NCBI RefSeq assembly: GCF_024178165.1
Contig: NZ_JAMZIE010000003.1
Span: 433,672 to 497,671, forward strand
Direction: 5' to 3'
Origin: Halohasta salina
GTDB taxonomy: Archaea; Halobacteriota; Halobacteria; Halobacteriales; Haloferacaceae
DNA length: 64,000 nucleotides
Position numbers and translations under genes: made by a program. Of this stretch, positions 42,696 through 51,352 are shown in pieces; position 1 is the first letter of the stretch, and the number at the start of each line of letters is the position of its first letter. The notes under the pieces were generated by a model. It worked only from the letters and a program-made list of their open reading frames with translations, was not told where the DNA came from and made no database searches.

Positions 42696-44485
42696 TGGCT
42701 CAGTCGCCGACCGTCCTGTTGATGGGACACCCGAACGTCGGCAAGAGCGCACTGTTCAACAGACTCGCCGGCGCGAGCATCTCCGAATCCAACTACGCGG
42801 GGACGACCGTCGAGTACACCGAGAGCCAACTGGCTCTCGACGACGGGACCGTCCCCGTCGTCGACGTGCCGGGGACGTTTTCGCTGGAGCCGACGGATCG
42901 CGCGGAGGCCGTCGCCGTCGAGTTCCTCGAAGACGCGTCGGACCCGATCGTCGTCTGTGTCGTCGACGCGACCCGGATCGAACGCGGGCTGAACCTCGTA
43001 CTCGAACTGCTCGACCGCGGCCACCGGGCGGTGGTCGCGCTCAACATGTGGGACGAGGCCCGCCAGCAGGGTGTCGACGTCGACGTCGAGGCACTGAGTG
43101 ACCTGCTGGGGGTGCCGGTCGTCCCGACGGTCGCCACCGAGGGCGTCGGCGTCGACGACCTCCGATCGACGCTCGACCGGGCCCGCCCGTCCTCGCTGTC
43201 GGGGATCATCGACCGGCTGCCGCCGGGGGTCGACGGCGACCTCGAGGGCTCGGTCGAGGGCGACGATCCCGCCGCACGCTGGGAGCTGGTCGACGCCGTC
43301 GTTGAGTCGGCGGTCACCTACCGGGAGACCGCCCCCTCGCTGGCCGACCACCTCGGCCGGTTGACCGTCGCCCCCAAGACGGGCCTCCCGTTTGCCGTCG
43401 CCGTCCTCTACGGTATGTGGGCGTTTTTCACCGCGGTTGCGGGCTTCTTTACCGACGGCTACTTCGTCCCGCTGTTCGACGACCACTGGCTGCCGTGGAT
43501 CCAGTCGGTGTTCCCCGGCGAGGGCGGGTGGCTCTACTTCCTGCTCGTGGGGGATCCGGCGGCGACAAACAGCTTCGAGGCCTTCGGCGTGCTCACGAGC
43601 GGACTGTTCGTCGCCGTCGGCGTCGTCCTGCCGGCGATCCTCGCGCTGTATCTCGTCCTCGCGCTGCTGGAGGATTCGGGATACATGGCGCGACTGGCGG
43701 TGCTGCTGGACGCCGCCTTCCACCGGATCGGCCTCCACGGCTACGCGATCGTTCCGATGGTGCTGTCGTTCGGCTGTAACGTCCCCGGCGTCGCCGCCAC
43801 GCGAACCCTCGAAACCGACAAACAGCGCTTTCTGACGATGACGCTGCTGTCGGTGTTCATCCCCTGTGGGGCCCAGTTGGGGGTCATGCTCTCGCTCATC
43901 CCGCAGTACACGGGCTACATCCTGCTGTACCTGCTGGCGGGCTTCTTCGTCTTCGGGGCGATCATAAACCGGCTCGTGCCGGGGTCGTCCCCGGAGGTCG
44001 CCGTCGACATCCCGCCGCTGCGCCGGCCGCGGCCCTCCAACGTGTCGACCAAACTCTCCCTGCGGATCCGCGGCTTCATGACCTCGGCGGTCCCGTTCGT
44101 GTTGGCGGGGGTCGGGGTGGTCAACTTGCTGTATCTCGGCGGGGTCGTCGACTGGCTGGCGACCGTCCTCGGGCCGGTGTTGTCCGGCTGGTTCGGCGTT
44201 CCATCCGAGACGGTGCCGGCGCTGATCGCGGGGTTCATGCGGAAGGATCTCGCGATCGCCCAACTGAGCGCCATCCCGATGACGCCCTTCCAGACGGTGA
44301 TGTCGGTCGTGATGGTGAGCATCTACTTCCCGTGTGTGGCGACGTTCGCCATGCTGATCAAGGAGGGCCGCACCGGGGGTGGCGTCCTCCGGGTGGTCGG
44401 CGGCGCGCTCGCCACGCTCGTGGCCGCGCTGTTCCTCTGGGGCGGGCTGCTCAGACTCGGCGGAACCCTTCTGGGGGTGGCCTGA
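42695..44485 (+). CDS. feoB: Ferrous iron transporter FeoB
   Basis: A 596-residue FeoB. An N-terminal G domain has G1 GHPNVGKS (residues 11-18), G3 DVPGTF and G4-like LNMWDE; a membrane domain of about eight helices follows. Gate motifs carry the conserved cysteines (SFGCNVPGVAATR, FIPCGAQLG, YFPCVATFAML). Length is shorter than many bacterial FeoB proteins because loops are compact. It imports Fe(II). I start at the ATG overlapping the feoA stop; the longer frame is a shadow of feoA. Confidence 0.95.
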   Translation: MAQSPTVLLMGHPNVGKSALFNRLAGASISESNYAGTTVEYTESQLALDDGTVPVVDVPGTFSLEPTDRAEAVAVEFLEDASDPIVVCVVDATRIERGLNLVLELLDRGHRAVVALNMWDEARQQGVDVDVEALSDLLGVPVVPTVATEGVGVDDLRSTLDRARPSSLSGIIDRLPPGVDGDLEGSVEGDDPAARWELVDAVVESAVTYRETAPSLADHLGRLTVAPKTGLPFAVAVLYGMWAFFTAVAGFFTDGYFVPLFDDHWLPWIQSVFPGEGGWLYFLLVGDPAATNSFEAFGVLTSGLFVAVGVVLPAILALYLVLALLEDSGYMARLAVLLDAAFHRIGLHGYAIVPMVLSFGCNVPGVAATRTLETDKQRFLTMTLLSVFIPCGAQLGVMLSLIPQYTGYILLYLLAGFFVFGAIINRLVPGSSPEVAVDIPPLRRPRPSNVSTKLSLRIRGFMTSAVPFVLAGVGVVNLLYLGGVVDWLATVLGPVLSGWFGVPSETVPALIAGFMRKDLAIAQLSAIPMTPFQTVMSVVMVSIYFPCVATFAMLIKEGRTGGGVLRVVGGALATLVAALFLWGGLLRLGGTLLGVA

Positions 44486-44928
44486 TGCGCTTCGACGACG
44501 CCTACTTCGGGCTGCTCGGCGTGGCGGTCGGCCTCGCTGGCCTGCTCGCGGTCGCCCGCGGGGTCGGCCTCGCGATTCCCGACCCACAGTCGACGCTCGC
44601 GGTGGTTTCGGTCTCCGGCACGTTCCTATTGTGGCGCGGGATCGTTCTGCTGTCGGCGGGGGTGTTCTACTTTCAGGGCGCGACCGAGGGGCTCGCCAAT
44701 CCCGCGATGCAGGCCCGTGTGTTCATGGCGAGTGTGATGGTCTGGATCGTCGCCGGCGCCGACCTGCTCGGGCGGCTGCTCGGCGCGGTCCCCGGCGACT
44801 CGGAGGTGTGGGTCGCCGGCAGCGGCGAGGTCCTCGCCGCGATGGGGCCGCCGTACTCGCCAGCGGTGCTCGCGGCCCCCTTCGCGCTCGCCGCGCTGGC
44901 CTACCGCTCGCGGGAGGGATCGCCGTGA
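44485..44928 (+). CDS. Membrane protein inside the feo operon
   Basis: A 147-residue protein with four predicted helices (about 7-29, 44-62, 78-98 and 115-138). It shares one base with the feoB stop and overlaps the next gene as GTGA, so it is tightly built into the operon. I recognise no family. A partner of FeoB in the membrane, or an iron-related sensor, is inferred from position. The only His/Cys content is very low, so it is unlikely to bind iron itself. Confidence 0.82.
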   Translation: MRFDDAYFGLLGVAVGLAGLLAVARGVGLAIPDPQSTLAVVSVSGTFLLWRGIVLLSAGVFYFQGATEGLANPAMQARVFMASVMVWIVAGADLLGRLLGAVPGDSEVWVAGSGEVLAAMGPPYSPAVLAAPFALAALAYRSREGSP

Positions 44929-45194
44929 GCACCTACCGCCGCGTACTCGCTCGACTGGCCGCCGGGGATCCACCCGCACGGATCGCCGTCGAGCTCGACC
45001 GGCGCGAGGACGCCGTCCGCGGGATGATCGACACGATGTGTCGGCGGGGCCACCTCATGGAGGTCGACTGCGCCGAGGGCGCGTGTGGCTCCTGCCCGAT
45101 GGCCGACGCCTGCGGTCCGATGGACAGCCCCGTCCAGTACGTCGTCTCGGCCGAGGGCCGGGCGCTCATCGAAGCCCCGACCGTCGACCGGTAG
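44925..45194 (+). CDS. feoC: FeoC-like winged-helix protein with Cys cluster
   Basis: An 89-residue protein starting with GTG (overlap GTGA with the previous gene). A small winged helix (about 1-45; TYRRVLARLAAGDPPARIAVELDRREDAVRGMIDTMCRRGHL) is followed by C-x4-C-x2-C-x5-C (CAEGACGSCPMADAC), which matches the Fe-S binding loop of FeoC. FeoC binds FeoB and may signal oxygen or iron status. The symbol is given by analogy; the match is based on layout and the Cys pattern. Confidence 0.85.
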   Translation: MSTYRRVLARLAAGDPPARIAVELDRREDAVRGMIDTMCRRGHLMEVDCAEGACGSCPMADACGPMDSPVQYVVSAEGRALIEAPTVDR

Positions 45195-45276
45195 CCGCGG
45201 TGTCGTCCCCCGCCGGCTTTCGATGCGTTGATACGTGGTCTGGCTGTTACGGTCGACAATTGATGGTGGGGCGTCG

Positions 45277-46812
45277 ATGAAGTGGCGGCTCGACTGGTAT
45301 GCAACGCTCAGCCTCGTTGGAACCGTAATCAAGTATCTGGCGCTGACGATGCTGGTCCCGCTTGCGGTCGCCGTCGTCTACGGGGAGGACATCTGGGTCT
45401 TCGTCGTCTCGCTGGCGATCGCGCTGACGGTCGGCGTCGGGCTCGAACAGCTTGACGATGATCCGGATCTCCGGCCGCCGGAGGCGCTGTTGCTCGTCTC
45501 GCTGTCGTGGCTCGCGGTTGCGGTCGTCGGCGCGATCCCCTACGTGCTTGCTGGCTACGGGACGGAGTCGACGCTTCGCCTCCCGGTGAACGCGCTGTTC
45601 GAGTCGATGAGCGGCTTTACGACGACCGGGGCGACCGTCCTCGGGAGCATTAGCGTCGAAAGCCACTCGCATGCGATCATGCTGTGGCGGCAGCTCTCCC
45701 AGTGGCTCGGCGGGATGGGGATCATCGTGCTGATGATCGCCATTCTGCCGGAGTTGGCGGTCAACGGCGCGCAGTTGATGCAGTCGGAGGCTCCCGGCCC
45801 CGAACTCCAGAAGCTCACGCCGAAGATCGCCGAAACCGCCCGCGTGCTCTGGATCATCTACTTCGGCTTTACCACCGCACTGATCGTCATCCTCTTCGGA
45901 CTTCACCTAGTCGGGCTGGCCCCCGAAATGAATCTCTATAACTCGATCGCCCACGGCTTTTCGACGCTGCCGACCGGTGGCTTCTCTCCGCAGGCCGACA
46001 GCATCGCCGCCTTCAGCGCGGTCGTCCAGTGGGTCATTATTCCGTTCATGGTGGTCGCCGGCGTTAACTTCGCGCTGTTCTGGCACGTGCTGCAAGGGGA
46101 GTTCCGCACGCTGGTCGACAACACCGAGTTCCGCACCTATGCCGGCGCGATCGCCGTCTTGATCGCCGTCCTCACCGCGGTGTTGGCCCGAGGAGCCGCC
46201 CCGCCGCTGGCACTCGGCGGCGTCACCGAAGGGCTTACCGAGAATACGGTCAGGCAGGCGGCCTTCCAGATCGCCTCGCTGCTGAACTCGACGGGCTTTG
46301 CGACCGCCGACTTCGCCCAGTGGGACCACCACGCCCAGATGCTGCTCCTGTTCACGATGTTCATCGGCGGTTCGGCAGGGTCGACCGGCGGCGGGATCAA
46401 GGTCGTCCGGTGGCTGGTTGTCATCAAGACGATCCGACGGGAACTGTACACCACGGTTCATCCCGACGCCGTCCAGCCGGTTCGGCTCGGCGGGAGCGTG
46501 GTCGACGAGGATGCCATCCGCGGCATCATGGTGTTTACGCTGCTGTATTTCATCCTGTTCGGCGTTTCGGCGGTGTTCCTGGAACTCGATTCCGCGCGGA
46601 TCGGCTACGAGGTCTCGACGCTCGAAGCCTTCAGCGCCTCGCTGGCGACGATCGGCAACATCGGGCCGGGGTTCGGCTCGGTCGGCCCCTACGGGAGCTA
46701 CCTCCAGTTTTCGGACGTTTCGAAACTGTTGATGGTGTTTCTGATGTGGATCGGTCGACTCGAAATCGTCCCGGTGTTGGCGCTGTTCGTCGGGCGCATC
46801 CAGGACCGGTAG
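45277..46812 (+). CDS. trkH: Trk-type potassium uptake transporter TrkH (copy 1)
   Basis: A 511-residue TrkH/KtrB-type channel-transporter with four pore repeats. Selectivity-filter glycines are visible in GFTTTGATVL, LPTGGFSPQ, NSTGFATAD and ATIGNIGPGFG. The intramembrane loop GGSAGSTGGGIKVVRW is conserved. It brings in K+ for the salt-in strategy of haloarchaea; TrkA partners are not adjacent. ATG 45277 (MKWRLDWYATLSL) matches the start of the second copy. It follows the feo operon by 82 bases with a weak possible promoter. Confidence 0.94.
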   Translation: MKWRLDWYATLSLVGTVIKYLALTMLVPLAVAVVYGEDIWVFVVSLAIALTVGVGLEQLDDDPDLRPPEALLLVSLSWLAVAVVGAIPYVLAGYGTESTLRLPVNALFESMSGFTTTGATVLGSISVESHSHAIMLWRQLSQWLGGMGIIVLMIAILPELAVNGAQLMQSEAPGPELQKLTPKIAETARVLWIIYFGFTTALIVILFGLHLVGLAPEMNLYNSIAHGFSTLPTGGFSPQADSIAAFSAVVQWVIIPFMVVAGVNFALFWHVLQGEFRTLVDNTEFRTYAGAIAVLIAVLTAVLARGAAPPLALGGVTEGLTENTVRQAAFQIASLLNSTGFATADFAQWDHHAQMLLLFTMFIGGSAGSTGGGIKVVRWLVVIKTIRRELYTTVHPDAVQPVRLGGSVVDEDAIRGIMVFTLLYFILFGVSAVFLELDSARIGYEVSTLEAFSASLATIGNIGPGFGSVGPYGSYLQFSDVSKLLMVFLMWIGRLEIVPVLALFVGRIQDR

Positions 46813-46825
46813 CTCCACTCGGCCT

Positions 46826-46867
46826 CCGACGACGGTCAGGACTGCCCCGACGACAGTCAGGACTGCC
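46826..46867. repeat. Near-perfect 21-base tandem duplication at the trkH stop
   Basis: Units 46826-46846 and 46847-46867 differ at one base. The second unit contains the last codons and stop of the minus-strand trkH copy; the first is an extra copy just downstream. It looks like a recent slippage duplication between the convergent trkH genes. Confidence 0.8.
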
Positions 46868-48377
46868 AAAACGAGCGTGTAAACAGCACGAGCACGGGAA
46901 TGATCTCGATACGACCGATCCACATGATGACGACCATGGCGGCCTTGGTCGACATCGAGAACACGTCGTAGGTACCGTACGGTCCGGCGGGACCGAACGC
47001 CGGGCCGATGTTGAGGAACGTCGAGGCGGCCGCGCCCAGCGCGTCGAACTCGTCGAAGCCGCCGATGTTGTAAAGCCCGGTCCGCGCGCCGTCGACCACG
47101 ATCAACACCGTCACGAAAAAGACGCCGACGACCGCAATGAGGGTGTACGAGTAGATGTTCCGGATCGTCTGCTCGTCGACCGTCTTTCCGCTCAGTCGAA
47201 CCGGGCGGATCGCCTCGGGGTGAATCACCGTAAACAGATCCCGGCGGAACGACTTGAAGACGACCAGCCACCGTAGGGACTTGATCGAACAGGTCGTCGA
47301 GCCGGCCATTCCACCGAGGAACATACACATCAACAGCAGGTGTTTGGCGAACGGCGACCAGAGATCGAAGTTCGCGTTGGCGTAGCCTGTCGTCGTAATG
47401 ATCGAGACGACGTTGAACACCGACTGCCGGAACGTATCGGAAACGCCGGTTCCAGTGGGGTTGTCTTTCAGAGAGAGGATCGTGACGACCAGTCCCGAAA
47501 AGACGACGATGGTGCCGAGATAGAACCGGAACTCCTCGCTGTTACGGAGTCGGGCGACATTCCCTTTTAAGACGAAATACATTAGCACGAAACTAGTCGA
47601 CCCGAGGAACATCACGACGATGAGTACCCAGTGGACGACCGGCGCGAAGGCCTCGATACTCAGCGGCTCGGTCGAAAAGCCGGCGGTCGACACGCTCGTA
47701 AAGGCGTGGGCGACCGCGTTGTACAGGGTCATGTTCGGCGCGAGGCCGACCAGATACAGCCCGTAGAGGATTGCGATCGTCCCGACCGTCAGGCCAGCGT
47801 ACAGTTTGCCGATGAGGCGGGCGGTGTCCTCGATGTGTGGGGTGAGTTTGTCGACGTTGTCGTACTGGGTTTCGGTCTCCATGAGCTGTGCGCCACCGAC
47901 TGAGAGCCGTGAGAGGATCGCAGTCGCCAGAATGAGGATTCCGAGGCCGCCGAGCCACTGGATGAGCTGTCGCCACATCATGATCGATCGGGCGTGGATG
48001 TCGAACGCCCGGAGGACGGTCGCACCGGTGGTCGTGATCCCGCTCATCGACTCGAAGGCGGCGTTGATCGGGTGAGCGATGGTCCCGCGCCCCGCGACGA
48101 CGAACGGGACCGCACTCACTAGGGCGACCAACAGCCACGTCAACGCGACCATGAGCAGCGCCTCTCTCGGGCCAAGTCGCTCCTCGCCGTCGAGCCGCTT
48201 GAGCCGTTCGAGCAGCCCGCCGACGACGAGGGCAACACCAATGGTTACGAAAAACGGCGCGACCGGCTCGGCATAGTAGAGGGCGACAAGGAGGGGAAAA
48301 CACAGCGGCGCGGCCAACCATTTGACGATCGTGCCGGTCAGACTGAGACTGTACCGCCACGACACTCGGACGTTCAT
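46857..48377 (-). CDS. trkH: Trk-type potassium uptake transporter TrkH (copy 2)
   Basis: A 506-residue TrkH paralogue, convergent with copy 1. Filter segments are GITTTGATVL, SVSTAGFST, ITTTGYANA and FLNIGPAFG, so all four glycines are kept. The conserved loop reads GGMAGSTTCSIKSLRW, with TCS where copy 1 has GGG, a change near the gating loop that may alter conduction. The N-terminus MNVRVSWRYSLSLTGTIVKWL parallels copy 1. A 14-base perfect palindrome lies between promoter and ATG. Confidence 0.94.
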   Translation of the reverse strand: MNVRVSWRYSLSLTGTIVKWLAAPLCFPLLVALYYAEPVAPFFVTIGVALVVGGLLERLKRLDGEERLGPREALLMVALTWLLVALVSAVPFVVAGRGTIAHPINAAFESMSGITTTGATVLRAFDIHARSIMMWRQLIQWLGGLGILILATAILSRLSVGGAQLMETETQYDNVDKLTPHIEDTARLIGKLYAGLTVGTIAILYGLYLVGLAPNMTLYNAVAHAFTSVSTAGFSTEPLSIEAFAPVVHWVLIVVMFLGSTSFVLMYFVLKGNVARLRNSEEFRFYLGTIVVFSGLVVTILSLKDNPTGTGVSDTFRQSVFNVVSIITTTGYANANFDLWSPFAKHLLLMCMFLGGMAGSTTCSIKSLRWLVVFKSFRRDLFTVIHPEAIRPVRLSGKTVDEQTIRNIYSYTLIAVVGVFFVTVLIVVDGARTGLYNIGGFDEFDALGAAASTFLNIGPAFGPAGPYGTYDVFSMSTKAAMVVIMWIGRIEIIPVLVLFTRSFWQS

Positions 48378-48384
48378 TGGAGTT

Positions 48385-48398
48385 AGTATTCGAATACT
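48385..48398. promoter_or_regulatory. 14-base perfect palindrome upstream of trkH copy 2
   Basis: AGTATTCGAATACT is self-complementary over all 14 bases and lies 8-21 bases before the ATG, downstream of a possible TATA box (minus-strand CTTTAGGTA, 48409-48417). It is a good candidate operator near the transcription start. Confidence 0.55.
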
Positions 48399-48436
48399 GT
48401 CCGCACCACTACCTAAAGTCGACTGTTAGGAATCAC

Positions 48437-49735
48437 CTACTCCCAATCCTCGTATGTCGGTCGATCGAGGTCACCGGGGAACTCGTCGACCGGGGCTGTC
48501 GTCTGGTCGCCCGTTGCCATATCCTTGAGCGTCACCTCGCCGTTTTCGAGGTCGCGCTCGCCGACGATGACGACCGTCTCGGCGTTGATCGAATCCGCAT
48601 AGTTCATCTGCGCGCCGAAGCTCCGGTCCGAGATATCGCTCTCGACGACGTGACCGCGGGCACGGAGTTCGCGGGCGACTTCGGCGGCGACTGCACGCGT
48701 GTCGCCGACTGACAACACGTAGTAGTCCGTCGTGGGAGCCTCCTCTGGCCAGACACCCGCTCGCTCACAGAGCAACTGGAGGGTGGCGTGGCCGGGGGCA
48801 ACGCCCACGGCGGGGGTGGGTTGGCCGCCGAAGCTCTCGATGAGATCGTCGTAGCGGCCGCCGCCGAACACCGACCGGGAGACCTCGCCGGTCGAGTCGA
48901 AACACTCGAAGACGACGCCGGTGTAGTAGTCCAGCCCACGGGCGGTCTCCAGCGATACCTCACAGAACTCTCGTGCGCCGAAGTCCTCGGCGGCATCGAG
49001 GACCGCCTGCAGGTTCGCCACCGCGTCGGCGACCCGGTCGGTTTCGGCGAACTCGACTAGCTCGTCGAGCTCGTCGGTCGACAGCAGGTCGTCGAACCGC
49101 TCGGCTTGGTGGTAGGCGAGGCCTGCGTCGGTAAGGAGTGCATAATACTCCTCGTCATCGATCTTAGCCGACTTGTCGACCGCCCGGATCGCCGCTTCGG
49201 TGTCGACCTCGGCGTCGAACGCTTCGAGGAGCCCCCCCAGAATATCGCGGTGGGAGACGCGGAACTCGAAATCCTCGCCCGTCAATCCGAGGTCGGTCAG
49301 CGCGTCGGCGGCAAACGCGAGGATCTCGGCGTCGGCTTCGGGCTCCGAGGAGCCGAAGATGTCGACGTTGGTCTGGTAGAACTCCCGGAACCGGCCCTGT
49401 TGGACCTGTTCGTAGCGCCAGAAGGGTCGCGTCGAGCGCCATTTAATCGGCTTCGATAGCGCCTGACTTTTGGCGACGACCATCCGGGCGACCGTCGGCG
49501 TCAGTTCGGGCGTCAGCGTCACCTCGCGGCCGCCCTGATCGGTGAAGTTGTACAGTTGGTCGACGATCTCCTCGCCGGATTTGTCGGTGTACAGCTCGGT
49601 CGCCTCCAGCGTCGGCGTCCCGATCTCGCGGAAGCCGTAGCGGGCCGCGGCCGTCTCGACGGTGTCGATGACCTCCCGGCGGGCGGTCATCTCGTCGGGG
49701 TAGAAGTCACGGAACCCTTTGAGTCGGTCGTACAT
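48437..49735 (-). CDS. hisS: Histidine-tRNA ligase
   Basis: A 432-residue class II synthetase. Motif 1 region (GTPTLEATELYTDKSGEEI), motif 2 (FWRYEQVQQGRFREFYQTNVDIFG), the histidine-binding LETARGLDYYTGVVFE, and motif 3 (GGGRYDDLIESFGG, GVAPGH) are all present. A C-terminal anticodon-binding domain (about 335-432) ends the protein. Its leader carries an inverted repeat. It lies 59 bases upstream of trkH copy 2 on the same strand but the latter has its own promoter-like region. Confidence 0.96.
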   Translation of the reverse strand: MYDRLKGFRDFYPDEMTARREVIDTVETAAARYGFREIGTPTLEATELYTDKSGEEIVDQLYNFTDQGGREVTLTPELTPTVARMVVAKSQALSKPIKWRSTRPFWRYEQVQQGRFREFYQTNVDIFGSSEPEADAEILAFAADALTDLGLTGEDFEFRVSHRDILGGLLEAFDAEVDTEAAIRAVDKSAKIDDEEYYALLTDAGLAYHQAERFDDLLSTDELDELVEFAETDRVADAVANLQAVLDAAEDFGAREFCEVSLETARGLDYYTGVVFECFDSTGEVSRSVFGGGRYDDLIESFGGQPTPAVGVAPGHATLQLLCERAGVWPEEAPTTDYYVLSVGDTRAVAAEVARELRARGHVVESDISDRSFGAQMNYADSINAETVVIVGERDLENGEVTLKDMATGDQTTAPVDEFPGDLDRPTYEDWE

Positions 49736-49740
49736 AGCGA

Positions 49741-49756
49741 GGGGTTGGGCAACCCC
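49741..49756. promoter_or_regulatory. Inverted repeat in the hisS leader
   Basis: GGGGTT and AACCCC flank GGGC, starting six bases before the hisS ATG. A TATA-like minus-strand GTTTCAAGC (49761-49769) lies just upstream, so the repeat overlaps the expected transcription start. Operator or mRNA hairpin are both possible. Confidence 0.5.
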
Positions 49757-49943
49757 GCGCTTGAAACCTGTCTTTCGTGGCTCGGCCCTGCCCGTCGCCC
49801 GGCTGCTTTCCGCCGGTAATGATCTCTTACCGACGAGTAATGGGTTTCAAACGACCGCGCAGCCGGTCTATAACGATACCCGATCCGGGCTGACAGTCCG
49901 GTATGTCGTACTGTCGTCCAACCGGCCGCCCGACCAGGTCTCC

Positions 49944-50384
49944 ATGATCGATCGGCTCGGCAGCCGTCTCCGATCGCTGGTACGCCGTCTCCTGTGGCGT
50001 TCGACTTCGTCGTCGCTCGATTCGGTCGAGACTGTCCCGACGATCTGCGATGTCGTCGACCGCCACGAGGTCGGCCGCCGGCTCCCCGAGGGCTGGCGCA
50101 TCGAGCGTGATATCGTCCAGTTCCGCGGCGAATCCCTCGCCGAAGTCCTCCGGCTGATCGACCGTCGGGACGGGTTTCGGATCACGCTCAAACCGGTCGA
50201 GATGCTGGAGCCGACCGGCCCGGTCGAACTCTACACGCTGGCCTCGCCGGTCGACGCCCGACAGCGTCGAAAGACTGCCGATTCGCTGGCCGCGGCGCTC
50301 GACAGCGCCGTCGAGATCGCCGCCGCCCGTCGGCACCACCGGTCCGACGCCCGGTCGGCGTGGCGGCCGCCGGTCGACCGTTAG
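49944..50384 (+). CDS. Hypothetical protein
   Basis: A 146-residue basic-acidic protein I do not recognise. The start at 49944 (MIDRLGSRLRSLVRR) is a choice among in-frame candidates; upstream a TATA-like TCTATAAC (about 49866-49873) is present but no in-frame ATG follows closely, so a leader is needed. The middle has WRIERDIVQFRGESLAEVLRLIDRRDGFRITLKPVEML, predicted alpha/beta, and the C-terminus is a basic helix. It overlaps the convergent transporter gene by four bases at the stop. Confidence rests on codon pattern and acidic-Arg composition. Confidence 0.6.
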   Translation: MIDRLGSRLRSLVRRLLWRSTSSSLDSVETVPTICDVVDRHEVGRRLPEGWRIERDIVQFRGESLAEVLRLIDRRDGFRITLKPVEMLEPTGPVELYTLASPVDARQRRKTADSLAAALDSAVEIAAARRHHRSDARSAWRPPVDR

Positions 50385-51259
50385 AGAGCGATCATCGTCA
50401 CGCCAGCGACGGCGAGCACCGCGGCCGCGATGCGAACGCGGAAGTACCGTTCGCCGAGGACGATCCCGCCGAGAACGACCGCGACGATCGCTTGGGCGTT
50501 GATGATCGGCGAGGCGATGCTCGCCGGCACCAACGAAAACGCCAGCGTCGTGACGTACTCGCCGCTGGCGACGAACCCGCCGGCGACGGCCAGTTTCGCC
50601 ACGTCTTCCCCAACTGGCGGTCGCGCCGACCGGAGGACCGACGGCAGCAACACCACCATCACCCCGCCGAACAGCAACGGTACCCACAGCGAGGTCGGGA
50701 TCGCCAGTTCTTGAAGCCCGACCCGTTTGCCCACGTCACTGACCGCAAACAGCATCGCACTCCCTAACGCGAGCTGTGCGGCCCGCGAGCTCGCCGCTCG
50801 GCGGAGCGGTTCGAGCAGCGAACCGCCCTGAAAGTTGGCGATGTAGACGGCGGCCGTAGCGACGACCACACCTGCGACCTGTAGCGGCGTCAGAAACTGC
50901 CCGAGGAACACCACCTCGATCGGGAGCACGAACACCGGGACCACCTTGTTAATCGGCGCGACGTACGACACGTCGCCGATCGCCAACGCCCGCAGAAAGG
51001 CGACGTTCGCCCCCGCGATCGTCACGGCTGTCAGCGCGAGGATCGCCGTGTCGTCGACTCCGAAGTCGCCGAGGGCTGCGATCGTTTCCCCGTAGCCGAC
51101 CGACATGCCCAACAGCGGCAGATACCACCCCAGCGCGAACCCGTTGACCAGCACCGTCAGCGTCGCGGCCGAATACCCCCGAAACGCCCGTTTGAGATAG
51201 AAGATGTAGGTCCCCCAGATCACGGCCGCGACGACTGCGTAGCCGATCCCTACCTCCAT
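50381..51259 (-). CDS. EamA-type (DMT superfamily) transporter
   Basis: A 292-residue protein with ten predicted helices in two EamA repeats (YAVVAAVIWGTYIFYLKRA at the N-terminus; the second repeat begins LALGSAMLFAVSDVGKR). The second repeat has the typical ending ASPIINAQAIVAVVLGGIVLGERY. DMT transporters export metabolites such as amino acids or nucleotide sugars; the substrate here cannot be read from sequence. Single-gene unit. Confidence 0.88.
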   Translation of the reverse strand: MEVGIGYAVVAAVIWGTYIFYLKRAFRGYSAATLTVLVNGFALGWYLPLLGMSVGYGETIAALGDFGVDDTAILALTAVTIAGANVAFLRALAIGDVSYVAPINKVVPVFVLPIEVVFLGQFLTPLQVAGVVVATAAVYIANFQGGSLLEPLRRAASSRAAQLALGSAMLFAVSDVGKRVGLQELAIPTSLWVPLLFGGVMVVLLPSVLRSARPPVGEDVAKLAVAGGFVASGEYVTTLAFSLVPASIASPIINAQAIVAVVLGGIVLGERYFRVRIAAAVLAVAGVTMIAL

Positions 51260-51352
51260 TATGAAAAATCATTACGACAGCAGTGATTAATCGTTCGGTC
51301 GACCAGTCACTGAGCGCTTCTGTGTCGCCGGCCACCGGCTGGTAGGGAGTGG

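Noticed and set aside
42662..44587. 641-codon open frame on the minus strand opposite feoB
   Set aside because: Shadow frame with Arg/Gly/His-rich nonsense composition; the plus strand encodes complete FeoB.
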